Under the pieces are notes generated by a model. The model saw only the letters and a program-made list of their open reading frames with translations. It did not search any database and was not told where the DNA came from. From the NCBI GenBank assembly GCA_045639525.1, contig JAZUDI010000083.1, positions 41,164 through 105,163 on the forward strand: DNA of 64,000 nucleotides, given 5' to 3'. How positions within the stretch are numbered: the first letter of the stretch is position 1; every line of letters begins with the position of its first letter. Position numbers and translations under genes: made by a program. Shown one piece after another: positions 17,016-26,884 of the stretch. This stretch comes from UBA1181 sp045639525 (GTDB lineage: Bacteria; Bacteroidota; Bacteroidia; Bacteroidales; Paludibacteraceae).

Positions 17016-17170
17016 ACCTAATGTTTTAAAAGTTAATAATGTGAAGATATGAAATTTTAGTGAAAACAGAAACTTTTTTCAAATGAAATGATTTAATCAA
17101 ATGGTAGATAGGAAATGATATTCCTATGGGCGACAACCATGATGTGGCGTTTGAGATTTATTGAAATAAA

Positions 17171-17198
17171 ACAGCCGCTCCATTTCTGGAGCGGCTGT
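17171..17198 (-). terminator. intrinsic terminator of the nuo operon
   Basis: A perfect 12-bp stem (17171-17182 with 17187-17198), 4-nt loop and a T-rich run on the minus strand, 21 nt beyond the nuoN stop. Confidence 0.88.
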
Positions 17199-17218
17199 CT
17201 CTATGATAGCGTTCTGGT

Positions 17219-18658
17219 TTAGAATCCGCATTGTTGCATCTGGATGTATCCGTAGATGCCGCTGATGAATCCAATACAGATCATGCAGATGGTACAGATG
17301 ACCAAGCCTGCACGTGTCATGTTGTCGCTTTGGAAGTTCGCGATAGGATTCTCTGACTTGTTGATGAACATTGCCTTTACCACCAACAAATAGTAGTAGA
17401 GGGAGATGACTGTGTTCAACAATGCAAGGAATACCAATAGGTACTCACCTTGGTTAGAGGCTGCCATAAAGATGAAGAACTTGCTGAAGAATCCAGCAAA
17501 TGGAGGAATACCTCCCAAAGAGAACATTGCCAACATCATTACCAAAGCCAACTTCGGATTGGTCTCGTAAAATCCGTTATAATCCTCTCTGTTCAACTTT
17601 CCTGTGTGATCCTCAATGCTTGAGATGATACCGAATGCCGCAAGGTTGGTCACCATATAGATCAAAATGTAGTAGGTGAGCGCATCCATACCCATCTTTG
17701 TACCTGCGATTACACCCAACATGATGTAACCCGCTTGGGAGATGGAAGAGAATGCCATGAATCGCTTCATGTTGGTTTGTCTTACGGCAAATATGTTACC
17801 TAATGTAATGGTGAAGATGATGATCCACCACATGATGTTTTTCCAAGATTCGGTTGCCTCTCCGCTACCGGAGAACACTTTGCACATGATGCACATAAAG
17901 GCGAATGCCGCAGCTCCCTTGGAGATAACTGAAAGGAATGATGTCACGGAGGTTGGCGCACCTTGGTAGGTGTCCGCAGTCCACAAATGGAATGGAACAA
18001 GAGACAACTTGAATCCAACACCAGCCATGAAGAATATCATCGCCATGATTTGGAGCGCGCTACCGTGGAACATTGCGTAAACGTCGTTGAAGTAGAGTGT
18101 ACCGCAAGATGCGTAGATCATTGAGATACCGAACAACATCACACCTGATGAGAATGCTGCGGTCAATACATACTTTGCTGCCGCTTCCGCAGACTCCTTT
18201 TTGTTCTTGTTGAATGCGACCAACGCCGCCATAGGAATAGAGGCTGTCTCCAAACCGATGTAGAACATCAAGAAGTTACCCGCTGACATCATCAAGTACA
18301 TACCGAGTAGGGTGGAGAGGATAAGGAAGTAAAACTCGGATGAGTGCTCCTTGTTCTCTGTCGAGTTCCAATTGTATGCGAACATGAATACCAAGCAGGT
18401 ACCGACATTTAATATATTTTTCAACAATACCGCCATTTCAGAGTTGACAAACATTCCTCCGAATGCCTCGTCAACGGCGCTTGCGTCGCTCAAATAGGTA
18501 AAGCACAAAACTGTGTGTGCCAAGAATAAACCCATTGCGGCGAATTGGCATGTTTTTTTGTTTTTGTCGCCGATAAACAAATCAACCAACAAAACCAACG
18601 CCATGACCACTACGAGTGATAATTCATGGCTCATTGAGAGAAAATTACTGTAATCCAT
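17219..18658 (-). CDS. nuoN: NADH-quinone oxidoreductase subunit N
   Basis: A 479-residue antiporter-like membrane subunit of respiratory complex I, with about 14 hydrophobic segments. Family hallmarks include FKLSLVPFHLWTADTYQGAP (about residues 217-236) and the following SVISKGAAAFAF lysine region, as well as the C-terminal FSLGGIPPFAGFFSKFF segment. It contributes one of the proton-translocating half-channels. It is the last gene of the operon and begins 9 nt after nuoM ends. Confidence 0.97.
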   Translation of the reverse strand: MDYSNFLSMSHELSLVVVMALVLLVDLFIGDKNKKTCQFAAMGLFLAHTVLCFTYLSDASAVDEAFGGMFVNSEMAVLLKNILNVGTCLVFMFAYNWNSTENKEHSSEFYFLILSTLLGMYLMMSAGNFLMFYIGLETASIPMAALVAFNKNKKESAEAAAKYVLTAAFSSGVMLFGISMIYASCGTLYFNDVYAMFHGSALQIMAMIFFMAGVGFKLSLVPFHLWTADTYQGAPTSVTSFLSVISKGAAAFAFMCIMCKVFSGSGEATESWKNIMWWIIIFTITLGNIFAVRQTNMKRFMAFSSISQAGYIMLGVIAGTKMGMDALTYYILIYMVTNLAAFGIISSIEDHTGKLNREDYNGFYETNPKLALVMMLAMFSLGGIPPFAGFFSKFFIFMAASNQGEYLLVFLALLNTVISLYYYLLVVKAMFINKSENPIANFQSDNMTRAGLVICTICMICIGFISGIYGYIQMQQCGF

Positions 18659-18667
18659 ATCTATTCA

Positions 18668-20188
18668 CTATTTGATGAATAAGTTAGCAATTGGTTCGAT
18701 ACCTTCGCTGATCATGTTTGACAACCAAAGTGGAGCCATACCGATAGCTGCGATGCAAGCGATTAGTGTGAAGATGGCAATCTTCTCATAAAGTACCGCA
18801 TCTCTTAAACTCTTATCATCTTGTGCGACGTGTCCGGTTTGAAGCGGACCGAAGAGCACCTTACCAACCACACGCAAGATGTAAACCGCGGTGATGACAA
18901 TAGAGGTACATCCGAAGATGACGAATACTCTGTGGAAGGTGTCTGAGTGTTGGAATGCGCCGACGAAGATAGTCATCTCCGCAACGAAACCACTCAAACC
19001 TGGCAATCCGAGAGACGCCAAACCTGCGATAACGTAACATACGCAAAGAACTGGCATAATCTTCATCAAACCGCTCATCTCACGGATGTCACGGGTATGT
19101 GTCATTCCGTAGATAATACCGATCAACGCGAAGAAGAGGGCAGTCATCAAACCGTGTGAAACCATTTGGAGGATTGCACCCGTCATGGCTGTTTGGTTCA
19201 TCATCAATAAAGCGAACAATACCAAACCACAGTGGCTTACGGAAGAGTAGGCGTTGATGTACTTCAAGTCTGTTTGGACACATGCGCTGAATGCTCCGTA
19301 CACAACACTGATACCGGTAAGGATAATGAAGATCCAACCCAATTCCTGTGCTGCGTGAGGCATCAAGTACATAGCGACGCGGAAGCATCCGTAACCTCCC
19401 AACTTCATCAATACACCGGCGTGAAGCATGGATACCGCTGTCGGAGCGGATGCGTGACCATCAGGAGACCAAGTGTGGAATGGGAACATGGCGCCCAATA
19501 CACCGAATCCGATGAATGTTAGCGGGAAGAAGATCTTCTCCCACTCGTGATTCTCTTGCATCGCCACGTTAGCGGCGATCTCTTGAAGATTGAATGTAGG
19601 TTGACCACCTTCTGGTACTGAGTTGTAGTAGATACCGAAGATACCGATCATCAAGAAGGCTGAACCTCCCATCAACATCAAGGTCAACTTCATGGCTGAA
19701 TACTCTTTCTTACCACTTCCCCATAAACCGATGAGCAAGTACATCGGAATCAAGGCAACCTCGTAGAAGAGGAACATGGTGAAGAGGTCTACGGAGATAA
19801 AGAATCCGTACACACCGACGCTCAACATCAAGAACCACAAGTAATACTCCTTCGCTTTTGATTCGATGGCGTAAGAGATAATCGCACCGGTTAGGACGAT
19901 AACGGATGAAAGGAGAAGCATTGCGACTGAAATGCCATCCACACCAACGGAGTAGTGGATGTTGAATGCCTCATACCACATGCAAGAGGCTTTGAACAAA
20001 AAGGCGTCGCTCTCTCCTCCTGCACGCATTTGTAGGAACTGGATGGTAAGGTAGGCGGATGTCGCCACCAAACATGCTCCTCCTACAGTCATAACTGAAC
20101 GGATCAGTTTCTTGTTTTCTCCGCTGATGCAGAATATCACTGCCATCATGATCAACGGAATGATTACAAATAATGATAATATATTCAT
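18668..20188 (-). CDS. nuoM: NADH-quinone oxidoreductase subunit M
   Basis: A 506-residue antiporter-like subunit of complex I. Visible hallmarks are YEVALIPMYLLIGLWG (conserved membrane Glu near residue 143), FPFHTWSPDGHASAPTAVSMLHAGVLMKLGGYG (about 235-267, with the coupling Lys) and YSSVSHCGLVLF. It acts in the inner-membrane proton-pumping arm. The intergenic gaps to nuoL and nuoN are 18 and 9 nt. Confidence 0.97.
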   Translation of the reverse strand: MNILSLFVIIPLIMMAVIFCISGENKKLIRSVMTVGGACLVATSAYLTIQFLQMRAGGESDAFLFKASCMWYEAFNIHYSVGVDGISVAMLLLSSVIVLTGAIISYAIESKAKEYYLWFLMLSVGVYGFFISVDLFTMFLFYEVALIPMYLLIGLWGSGKKEYSAMKLTLMLMGGSAFLMIGIFGIYYNSVPEGGQPTFNLQEIAANVAMQENHEWEKIFFPLTFIGFGVLGAMFPFHTWSPDGHASAPTAVSMLHAGVLMKLGGYGCFRVAMYLMPHAAQELGWIFIILTGISVVYGAFSACVQTDLKYINAYSSVSHCGLVLFALLMMNQTAMTGAILQMVSHGLMTALFFALIGIIYGMTHTRDIREMSGLMKIMPVLCVCYVIAGLASLGLPGLSGFVAEMTIFVGAFQHSDTFHRVFVIFGCTSIVITAVYILRVVGKVLFGPLQTGHVAQDDKSLRDAVLYEKIAIFTLIACIAAIGMAPLWLSNMISEGIEPIANLFIK

Positions 20189-20206
20189 TGTCGTACTTAT
20201 TATCGA

Positions 20207-22174
20207 TTAGTAACAAATGGAGAACAACACGATGAGGATAACACCCATGATGTAGAACCATGCGTATTGTTGAACGTATCCGCTCTGGATTCCTTTGGTC
20301 TCCTCGGAAGTCTTGTTGGTGATCCAAGCAAGTAAGTCCATGAATCCGTCGATGACGTGACGGTCAAACCATGCGATTGGTTCGCAAATGCGTTTGAAGA
20401 TGATGTTATTTGTTACGAACAAATAAATCTCGTCGATGTAGAATCGGTTGTAAGCCCACAAGTATGGTTTCTTGAAATAAGATACCACTTTGTTTGGCCT
20501 TCCTGTCTTCTCAAAGTATAGGAATGCCGCGATAAGGATACCTATTACACCTGCGCCGATACTTGGTAACGCCACGTTCCAGTGGGTATGGATGTCGTAG
20601 TTTGTGAGATCGGATGAGATCAGGTGTGTGAAAGGAAGCGCTCCGAATGCCCAGCAAATACCTGAAATGACTGTTACCGCAGCCAAGAACATCAATGGGA
20701 AGGTCATTACCAATGGTTGCTCGTGTGGCTCGTGTCCATGTTTGTGCTCAGGCTCTCCGAACCAGAAGATACGGAAGTAGAGGCGGAACATATAGAAGGC
20801 GGTCAAACCTGCCACAAAGTACTCGACAGCGAAAGCGATCTTGTTGTTCTCCAATGCAGCCACCAAAATCTCGTCCTTCGAGAAGAAACCTGAGAATGGA
20901 GGAATACCTGCGATGGCCAAACATGCGATCAAGAAGGTAATATGGGTAATTGGCATCTTCTTGCGTAGGTTACCCATGTCGTCCATTTCGTTGCTATGAA
21001 CTGCGTGGATAATAGCACCGGCACCCATGAAGAGCAATGCCTTGAACATGGCATGTGTGAACAAGTGCCAGATAGAGGCGGTGTAACCCAATCCCTCTTC
21101 GCCTCCATAACCAGAAACACCCAACGCTACCATCATGTAGGCGATTTGGGAGATGGTCGAGAATGCAAGTACACGCTTGATATCTGTTTGCGCACATGCG
21201 ATGATTGCGGCGAAGATACTGGTGAAGGCACCGATGTAGGCGATGATCTCCAACACGTGAGGTGCTTCGAAATGATAAATAGGGAAGAGTCTTGCCACCA
21301 AGTAAACTCCCGCAACCACCATGGTAGCGGCGTGGATCAATGCGGATGCTGGGGTTGGACCCTCCATAGCATCTGGCAACCAGATGTGCAATGGGAACAT
21401 GGCTGACTTACCAGCACCACCCAAGAAGATCAAGAAGACCGCGATGGAGATGATTGGGAAGCCCAAGAAGGTGATTCCACTCATTGTTGAGTTTACTATT
21501 TCAACGTGCTCACCGGATACTGCAGTCAAAATATCGAAGTTGAATGTCTTGGTGTAGTAAGAGAGGATCAAAATACCGATCAAGAAGAACATGTCCGCGA
21601 AACGGGTCACGATAAATGCCTTCTTTGCCGCGCGAATCGCGGATGGCTTTTGATAATAGAAGCTGATCAACAAAAATGATGATACACCCACCAACTCCCA
21701 GAAGATATACATTTGGAAGATGTTGGTTGCTACTACCAATCCGAGCATGGCGAAAGAGAAGAGGGAAAGAATCGCGTAGAAGCGTTCGTAGCCGACCTCT
21801 AAACCTTTCTCATCACGCATGTAACCCATGCTGTAGATGTGGACCATTAAGGATACGGTGGAGATGACGATCAACATAATGGCGGAGATCGGATCCAAAA
21901 GGAAGCCGATGCTGATAACCAAACTGTCTGTCATTCTTAACCACTCCATGTTGAAGAGTGTAGCTTGTTCGTAAGTTGTTCCCGCTTGGAAGTTTCCGCT
22001 GAAGAAGTAGTTGATTGCTATAATATAGCAGAGGACAGCCACCACTCCAAAAGAGCAGGTTCCGACGATTCCTGAAATCTTCGGTGTTATTTTATTGCCG
22101 AAAAGTCCTAATAAAAGGAACGTGCAGAATGGCAATAACAATACGTATGGTGCAAAACTTGCTAATTGTTCCAT
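20207..22174 (-). CDS. nuoL: NADH-quinone oxidoreductase subunit L
   Basis: A 655-residue distal antiporter-like subunit of complex I. Family motifs include FWELVGVSSFLLISFYYQ (about residues 153-170), AMFPLHIWLPDAMEGPTPASALIHAATMVVAGVYLVARLF (about 257-296) and FSTISQIAYMMVALG. The C-terminal region contains the long hydrophobic and lateral-helix segments expected for NuoL. It lies 5 nt downstream of nuoK. Confidence 0.97.
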   Translation of the reverse strand: MEQLASFAPYVLLLPFCTFLLLGLFGNKITPKISGIVGTCSFGVVAVLCYIIAINYFFSGNFQAGTTYEQATLFNMEWLRMTDSLVISIGFLLDPISAIMLIVISTVSLMVHIYSMGYMRDEKGLEVGYERFYAILSLFSFAMLGLVVATNIFQMYIFWELVGVSSFLLISFYYQKPSAIRAAKKAFIVTRFADMFFLIGILILSYYTKTFNFDILTAVSGEHVEIVNSTMSGITFLGFPIISIAVFLIFLGGAGKSAMFPLHIWLPDAMEGPTPASALIHAATMVVAGVYLVARLFPIYHFEAPHVLEIIAYIGAFTSIFAAIIACAQTDIKRVLAFSTISQIAYMMVALGVSGYGGEEGLGYTASIWHLFTHAMFKALLFMGAGAIIHAVHSNEMDDMGNLRKKMPITHITFLIACLAIAGIPPFSGFFSKDEILVAALENNKIAFAVEYFVAGLTAFYMFRLYFRIFWFGEPEHKHGHEPHEQPLVMTFPLMFLAAVTVISGICWAFGALPFTHLISSDLTNYDIHTHWNVALPSIGAGVIGILIAAFLYFEKTGRPNKVVSYFKKPYLWAYNRFYIDEIYLFVTNNIIFKRICEPIAWFDRHVIDGFMDLLAWITNKTSEETKGIQSGYVQQYAWFYIMGVILIVLFSICY

Positions 22175-22179
22175 GTTGA

Positions 22180-22491
22180 TTAGTACTTTAATTCGTTAAT
22201 ACTCTTAGCGTCCACGTTCTTGTGTTGACGATAGACGTTGATAATAATTGAAATGGCTACCGCTGTTTCAGCCGCAGCAACCGCAATGACGAAAATCGTG
22301 TAGATGTAGCCCTCCAATTGCTCTGGGAAGAGGAATCTGTTGGCTGCCACGAAATTGATGTTTACAGCGTTGAGAATCAACTCGATCGACATAAGGATGC
22401 TGATGAGGTTCTTTCTCGCCACGAATCCATATACGCCCACGAAGAAAAGGAGCGTGCTTAGGATGAAATATGATTCTACTGGTAAATTCAT
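22180..22491 (-). CDS. nuoK: NADH-quinone oxidoreductase subunit K
   Basis: A 103-residue, three-helix complex I membrane subunit (MrpC-like). The conserved membrane glutamates are visible in SIELILNAVNINFVA (second helix) and VAAAETAVAISIIINVYR (third helix). Its start overlaps the nuoJ stop by 4 nt, so the two are translationally coupled. Confidence 0.96.
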   Translation of the reverse strand: MNLPVESYFILSTLLFFVGVYGFVARKNLISILMSIELILNAVNINFVAANRFLFPEQLEGYIYTIFVIAVAAAETAVAISIIINVYRQHKNVDAKSINELKY

Positions 22492-23036
22492 TTTTTAACC
22501 TCCTTGTTCTTTTGTGCGATTACTATGCTACCAACGATACAAGCGAGTAGTAGGATACTGGATGCCTCGAATGGTAAAAGGTATTGGTATTTTTCTGTGC
22601 CCATTAGGGTAGTACCGATCATGTGCATGTTAACTTGCTCGGCGATTTGCTCTGCCAATTCACTGTTGGTGAAACCGCATTTAGCGATAAATGAGACACA
22701 AACCAATGCGCCCATAATGGCTGCGATGATGCCCATGATCCTTCTGTCTCCCTTGTTGATCTCCTTCTCTTCTCCAAGTCCTTTAATCAAAAGGATGGCG
22801 AATACGATGAGGATGACGACGCCTCCCGCATATACGGAGAGTTGTACAGCCGCCAAGAAATCGTAGCTCATTTGAAGGTAGAGACCAGCGATGCTGAACA
22901 ATGTGAAAAATAGGTAAGTGGCTGCCCGAAGAATCTTAGTGGATGTCACTGTGAGGATTCCGAATAGCAAAGTGGCCGCCGCAAGAATAAAAAATATGAT
23001 ATTACCTGCCGTAATATATTGCATAATGTTCTCCAT
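22488..23036 (-). CDS. nuoJ: NADH-quinone oxidoreductase subunit J
   Basis: A 182-residue complex I membrane subunit with five hydrophobic segments. The YLFFTLFSIAGLYLQMSYDFLAAVQLSVYAGGVVILIVFAILL stretch (about residues 41-83) is the conserved core containing the tyrosine and pi-bulge helix of NuoJ. A second Met at residue 5 could also serve as the start. It overlaps nuoK by 4 nt. Confidence 0.95.
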   Translation of the reverse strand: MENIMQYITAGNIIFFILAAATLLFGILTVTSTKILRAATYLFFTLFSIAGLYLQMSYDFLAAVQLSVYAGGVVILIVFAILLIKGLGEEKEINKGDRRIMGIIAAIMGALVCVSFIAKCGFTNSELAEQIAEQVNMHMIGTTLMGTEKYQYLLPFEASSILLLACIVGSIVIAQKNKEVKK

Positions 23037-23041
23037 AATCT

Positions 23042-23524
23042 TTACTGTTGAGGGGTTACTACTGCTTTTTTCACTTCAAGCTGAGAACCTTCGTTGTTTA
23101 GTTGCTTCACCAAAGTCTCTCTTCTGAAGACAGAGTGCTCGAAGTTGTTACTCCATGTAATCGCTTTTTGTGGACAGTTCATGGTACAAAGGCCACAGAA
23201 TGTGCAAGTTCCCAAGTCGTAGAGATACTTGTCAAGCGCCTTCTTCGTCTTGCCATCCTCCAAAGTGATTTGTTTGCTGACCACCTTGATGGTACCGTTA
23301 GGACAATTCATCTGACAAATTCCACAAGCGGTACATTTGTGTTCGTTCGCGTCATTGTGCGGCATCTTCAATTCTCCTCTGAATCGCTCTGCATATTCCT
23401 TTACGCCGCGGTTCTCTGGATATTGCTCGGTAATTGGCTTCCTGATGAAATTAATCATCGTGATGCGCATACCTTGCAAAAGGTTCCAAATGCCGGAAAA
23501 TAAATCTTTGAAATATTGTATCAT
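23042..23524 (-). CDS. nuoI: NADH-quinone oxidoreductase subunit I (2x[4Fe-4S])
   Basis: A 160-residue iron-sulfur subunit of complex I. Two ferredoxin-type clusters are visible: CTACGICQMNCPNG (about residues 61-74) and CTFCGLCTMNCPQKA (about 101-115). An amphipathic N-terminal helix docks it to the membrane arm. It passes electrons to the NuoB cluster N2. As the input module NuoEFG is absent from this operon, NuoI is a candidate entry point for a ferredoxin-like donor (inference). Confidence 0.96.
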   Translation of the reverse strand: MIQYFKDLFSGIWNLLQGMRITMINFIRKPITEQYPENRGVKEYAERFRGELKMPHNDANEHKCTACGICQMNCPNGTIKVVSKQITLEDGKTKKALDKYLYDLGTCTFCGLCTMNCPQKAITWSNNFEHSVFRRETLVKQLNNEGSQLEVKKAVVTPQQ

Positions 23525-23536
23525 TGTTTTTCCCTT

Positions 23537-24610
23537 TTAGAAGATTAATACCCAACCTGCCATGATAAGCAAGTTTACCAAACTGATTGGCATAAGGATT
23601 TTCCACTCCAATTTCAGGAGTTGGTCGATTCTTAAACGAGGGAAAGTCCATCTAACCCACAAACTGAGAAGTACGAGGGCGAATGTCTTACCCATGAACC
23701 AGATCCAAGAAGGAATGTATGCCATCACACTGTTGAATCCTTCCGCCCATTCCGCATTGATTTGGAATGGTTGCCATCCGCCCAAGAAGACAGTGGCGGC
23801 AACACCAGCGATGATGAACATGTTCAGATACTCCGCCAAGTAGAAGAATCCGAATTGGATACCTGAATACTCGGTGTGATATCCTGCGGTCAACTCCGAC
23901 TCCGCCTCTGGCAAGTCGAATGGACCACGGTTGGTCTCCGCATGACCTGCGATCAAATAGATGATGAAGGCGATCAATGCAGGAATAGGCGCTTGGAAGA
24001 TGAACCAGGCTTTCGATTGGCCGGCAATGATGTCCGAGATGTTCAATGATCCCGCAAGCACAACCATTGTCATGATGGCGATACCAGCCGACAACTCGTA
24101 GCTGATCAACTGCGCGCCACTACGCATCGCACCGATCAAGGTGTACTTGTTGTTGCTTGACCAACCAGCCAACAGAATTCCGACAACACCGAGCGACGAG
24201 ATCGCCAAGATGTAGAAGAGTCCCACGTTGAAGTCAACGCAAGCCAATCCGTCTCCGAATTGAAGTGCTCCGAATGTACAGAATGATCCTGCGATAGCAA
24301 GGAACATCGCTGTTTTGAAGAGGATTTTGTCTGTGTTGTTAATTGAGATGATCTCCTTCAACAAGATTTTGACCATGTCGGCGACACTTTGGAAGAGTCC
24401 CCATGGGCCAACTCGGTTAGGACCGATACGACATTGGAATCGTGCGCAGATTTTACGCTCTAATAGAATGAGTATCAATGCTAACACGCAATAGAGTCCC
24501 AAAAGTCCCGCTCCGATGATGACGTATTCGATGGTAGCCGCTAACCATGCGGGAAGCGAGTCGGTGAGACCTTGATGTACATTGTTTATAATTTCTCCAA
24601 AGGTTATCAT
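23537..24610 (-). CDS. nuoH: NADH-quinone oxidoreductase subunit H
   Basis: A 357-residue membrane subunit that forms the quinone tunnel of complex I. Hallmarks are LERKICARFQCRIGPNRVGPWGLFQSVADMVKILLKE (about residues 50-86), the FDLPEAESELTAGYHTEYSG loop (about 229-248) and WVRWTFPRLRIDQLLKLEWK near the C-terminus. It is separated by 12 nt from nuoI. Confidence 0.97.
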   Translation of the reverse strand: MITFGEIINNVHQGLTDSLPAWLAATIEYVIIGAGLLGLYCVLALILILLERKICARFQCRIGPNRVGPWGLFQSVADMVKILLKEIISINNTDKILFKTAMFLAIAGSFCTFGALQFGDGLACVDFNVGLFYILAISSLGVVGILLAGWSSNNKYTLIGAMRSGAQLISYELSAGIAIMTMVVLAGSLNISDIIAGQSKAWFIFQAPIPALIAFIIYLIAGHAETNRGPFDLPEAESELTAGYHTEYSGIQFGFFYLAEYLNMFIIAGVAATVFLGGWQPFQINAEWAEGFNSVMAYIPSWIWFMGKTFALVLLSLWVRWTFPRLRIDQLLKLEWKILMPISLVNLLIMAGWVLIF

Positions 24611-24643
24611 ATTCTTTCCTTTTTATTTTAATCTATAAAAGAA

Positions 24644-26269
24644 TTATCTATCCGCACATGGAATTACGTAGTCCAAAGAGGCTCCGATCATGATGAGGTC
24701 GGCGATCTTCTCGTTTCTGCACAATGGATCCAAAGCGGAAATAAGTGTCATACAAGGTGAACGGAACTTCACGCGGTAAGGGTTTTTGTCGCCCTTGCTG
24801 TTGATATAGACGCCGAAGTCTCCTCTTGCGTTCTCCACTCTTTGATAATACTCTCCCTCTGGCAACTTGATGATGGCAGGTGTCTTCGCCTTGAATCCAT
24901 CGTCCGGCAAGTTGTCGATGAGTTGCTCGATGATGCGGAGTGATTGCTCGATCTCATCCAAGCGGATAAGGTAACGATCGAATGTTCCACCCTCTGAACG
25001 TAGCACCTCTTCGAAGTTGAGTTGGTCGTAACCTGCGTATGGTTCGATCTTGCGGACGTCACAAGACCATCCGGATGCTCTACCTGTCGGTCCAGTCACA
25101 CCTAACGATGCGGCTGCCTCCTTGGTCAAAAAGCCGATGTTCTCCATACGTCCCTTGGCGATTGGGTTGTTTGTGAAGAGGATATGATACTCTTTGATCA
25201 TTTTTCTCATGTAAGGGATGAACTCCTTCACTTGATCAACGAACTTAGGGCTCACCTCGTTGGCCAGACCTCCGATGACGTTGTAACCTACCATCAAACG
25301 ACCTCCACCGGTCTCTTCGAAGATGTCCATGATCTTCTCACGATCGCGCATACCGTAGATGAACGCGGTGATAGAACCCATATCCATACACATACATCCC
25401 CAACCCAACAAGTGGGAGGCGATACGTGTCAACTCGTCGAAGATGACGCGGACAGCTTGCGCTCTCTTTGGCACCTCAAGACCGAGCGCCTTTTCCACGC
25501 AAAGGCAGAAGGCGTGACGGTTGATGGTTCCTGACAAGTAGTCAAGACGCTCTGTCAGTTGAAGAATTTGTGGATAAGTCTTGCTTTCGCACATCTTCTC
25601 GATACCACGGTGGATATAACCGAAGTTAGGGTCCACCTTATTGATGATCTCACCATCCAATGACACTCTTAGGTGAAGCACACCGTGAGTGGCTGGGTGT
25701 TGAGGACCGATGTTCACAACATATTCATTTCTGTCGAACAATCCCTTGTGGTCTATGATGACCTTGCCGTCTTTGTCGAAACGAAGACTTGGCATATCCT
25801 CCATAGCCTCTACCGTCTGGTTTACCAATGGAACTGGATTCAACTTCGGATCGGCATCGTAGTCCTTGCGGAATGGGAAACCCTTCCAATCCTGACGCAA
25901 GAAAAGACGACGGAGATCTGGATGGTTGATGAATTGGATGCCGAAGAAATCGTATGCTTCACGCTCGTAGAGGTTGGCGGATTGCCAGATGTCGCTAACC
26001 GTTGGAATAGTCACATCCTCGCGGCTGGCGGTGTTCACCTTTACGACCAACATCGCGTTTTTGTTAGCGGTGGAAGTGAGGTGGTAAATCACACCGAAGC
26101 ATTCGTTGTAATCCATACCTGTCAAGTTCAAAAGCACATCGAATCCCTCTTTCTTGAGTTGCTCCGCTGTTTTTCTGAGCTGGTTAGGTTCTACGCAGAT
26201 GGTAGGATATTGTTGTCCCTCGATATTAGAGGCACCAACAGCTGAAATAATTTCTTGTATCTTCTTCAT
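24644..26269 (-). CDS. nuoCD: fused NADH-quinone oxidoreductase subunit C/D
   Basis: A 541-residue fusion of NuoC (about residues 1-140) and NuoD (about 160-541). The C part ends in YEREAYDFFGIQFINHPDLRRLFL, typical of the 30-kDa subunit. The D part begins NIGPQHPATHGVLHLRVSLDGE, containing the quinone-site His, and includes RASGWSCDVRK and the C-terminal LDYVIPCADR. This peripheral-arm protein binds quinone with NuoB. Fused CD genes are known in several bacterial groups. Confidence 0.97.
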   Translation of the reverse strand: MKKIQEIISAVGASNIEGQQYPTICVEPNQLRKTAEQLKKEGFDVLLNLTGMDYNECFGVIYHLTSTANKNAMLVVKVNTASREDVTIPTVSDIWQSANLYEREAYDFFGIQFINHPDLRRLFLRQDWKGFPFRKDYDADPKLNPVPLVNQTVEAMEDMPSLRFDKDGKVIIDHKGLFDRNEYVVNIGPQHPATHGVLHLRVSLDGEIINKVDPNFGYIHRGIEKMCESKTYPQILQLTERLDYLSGTINRHAFCLCVEKALGLEVPKRAQAVRVIFDELTRIASHLLGWGCMCMDMGSITAFIYGMRDREKIMDIFEETGGGRLMVGYNVIGGLANEVSPKFVDQVKEFIPYMRKMIKEYHILFTNNPIAKGRMENIGFLTKEAAASLGVTGPTGRASGWSCDVRKIEPYAGYDQLNFEEVLRSEGGTFDRYLIRLDEIEQSLRIIEQLIDNLPDDGFKAKTPAIIKLPEGEYYQRVENARGDFGVYINSKGDKNPYRVKFRSPCMTLISALDPLCRNEKIADLIMIGASLDYVIPCADR

Positions 26270-26272
26270 GGC

Positions 26273-26884
26273 CTACTCATTTACTGCTTTTTGTGATGAT
26301 TTTTCTTCTTCGTTTTTGTTCTTCTTGTCGCCAAGCTTAAAGAAGTTCTCCAACTTTATCTTTCTTTGCAATTGCATCATACCGTAAAGCATGGCATCTG
26401 GTCTTGGCGGACATCCTGGCACGTAAACGTCCACAGGGATGATCTCGTTCACACCATTTACTACATGGTATGTGTCCTTGAATGGACCGCCGCTGATGGC
26501 GCAACCACCGACTGCGATCACATACTTAGGCTCTGCCATTTGGTCGTAAAGACGCTTCAATACCGGAGCCATCTTGTGTACGATTGTTCCAGCGACGAAG
26601 ATAACGTCCGCTTGACGAGGCGAGTTACGGGTAACCTCCCATCCGAAACGGGCGAAGTCGGTTCTTGCCGCACCTACGCACATAAACTCGATACCACAAC
26701 AACTGGTGGCGAATGTCAATGGCCAAACAGAGTTGGAACGACCCCAGTTGATGATGTCGTCCAAAACACCGACTGCCACGTTTACGCCGCCTGCGCGAAG
26801 TTCTTCAACATACTTTTCCAAGTATTCATTGTCGTTGAAGTCCTCCGTCTTCATGTTTTTTATCTTGATGTTCTTTACTTCCAT
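26273..26884 (-). CDS. nuoB: NADH-quinone oxidoreductase subunit B
   Basis: A 203-residue subunit that holds cluster N2. The tandem cysteine motif ATSCCGIEFM (about residues 53-62) and the later VGGCAISGGPF and YVPGCPPRPDAMLYG supply the ligands. The start is taken as the ATG at 26884, because an upstream open frame runs into nuoA. This start overlaps the nuoA stop by 10 nt. The Lys/Glu-rich C-terminal tail is longer than in many NuoB proteins. Confidence 0.95.
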   Translation of the reverse strand: MEVKNIKIKNMKTEDFNDNEYLEKYVEELRAGGVNVAVGVLDDIINWGRSNSVWPLTFATSCCGIEFMCVGAARTDFARFGWEVTRNSPRQADVIFVAGTIVHKMAPVLKRLYDQMAEPKYVIAVGGCAISGGPFKDTYHVVNGVNEIIPVDVYVPGCPPRPDAMLYGMMQLQRKIKLENFFKLGDKKNKNEEEKSSQKAVNE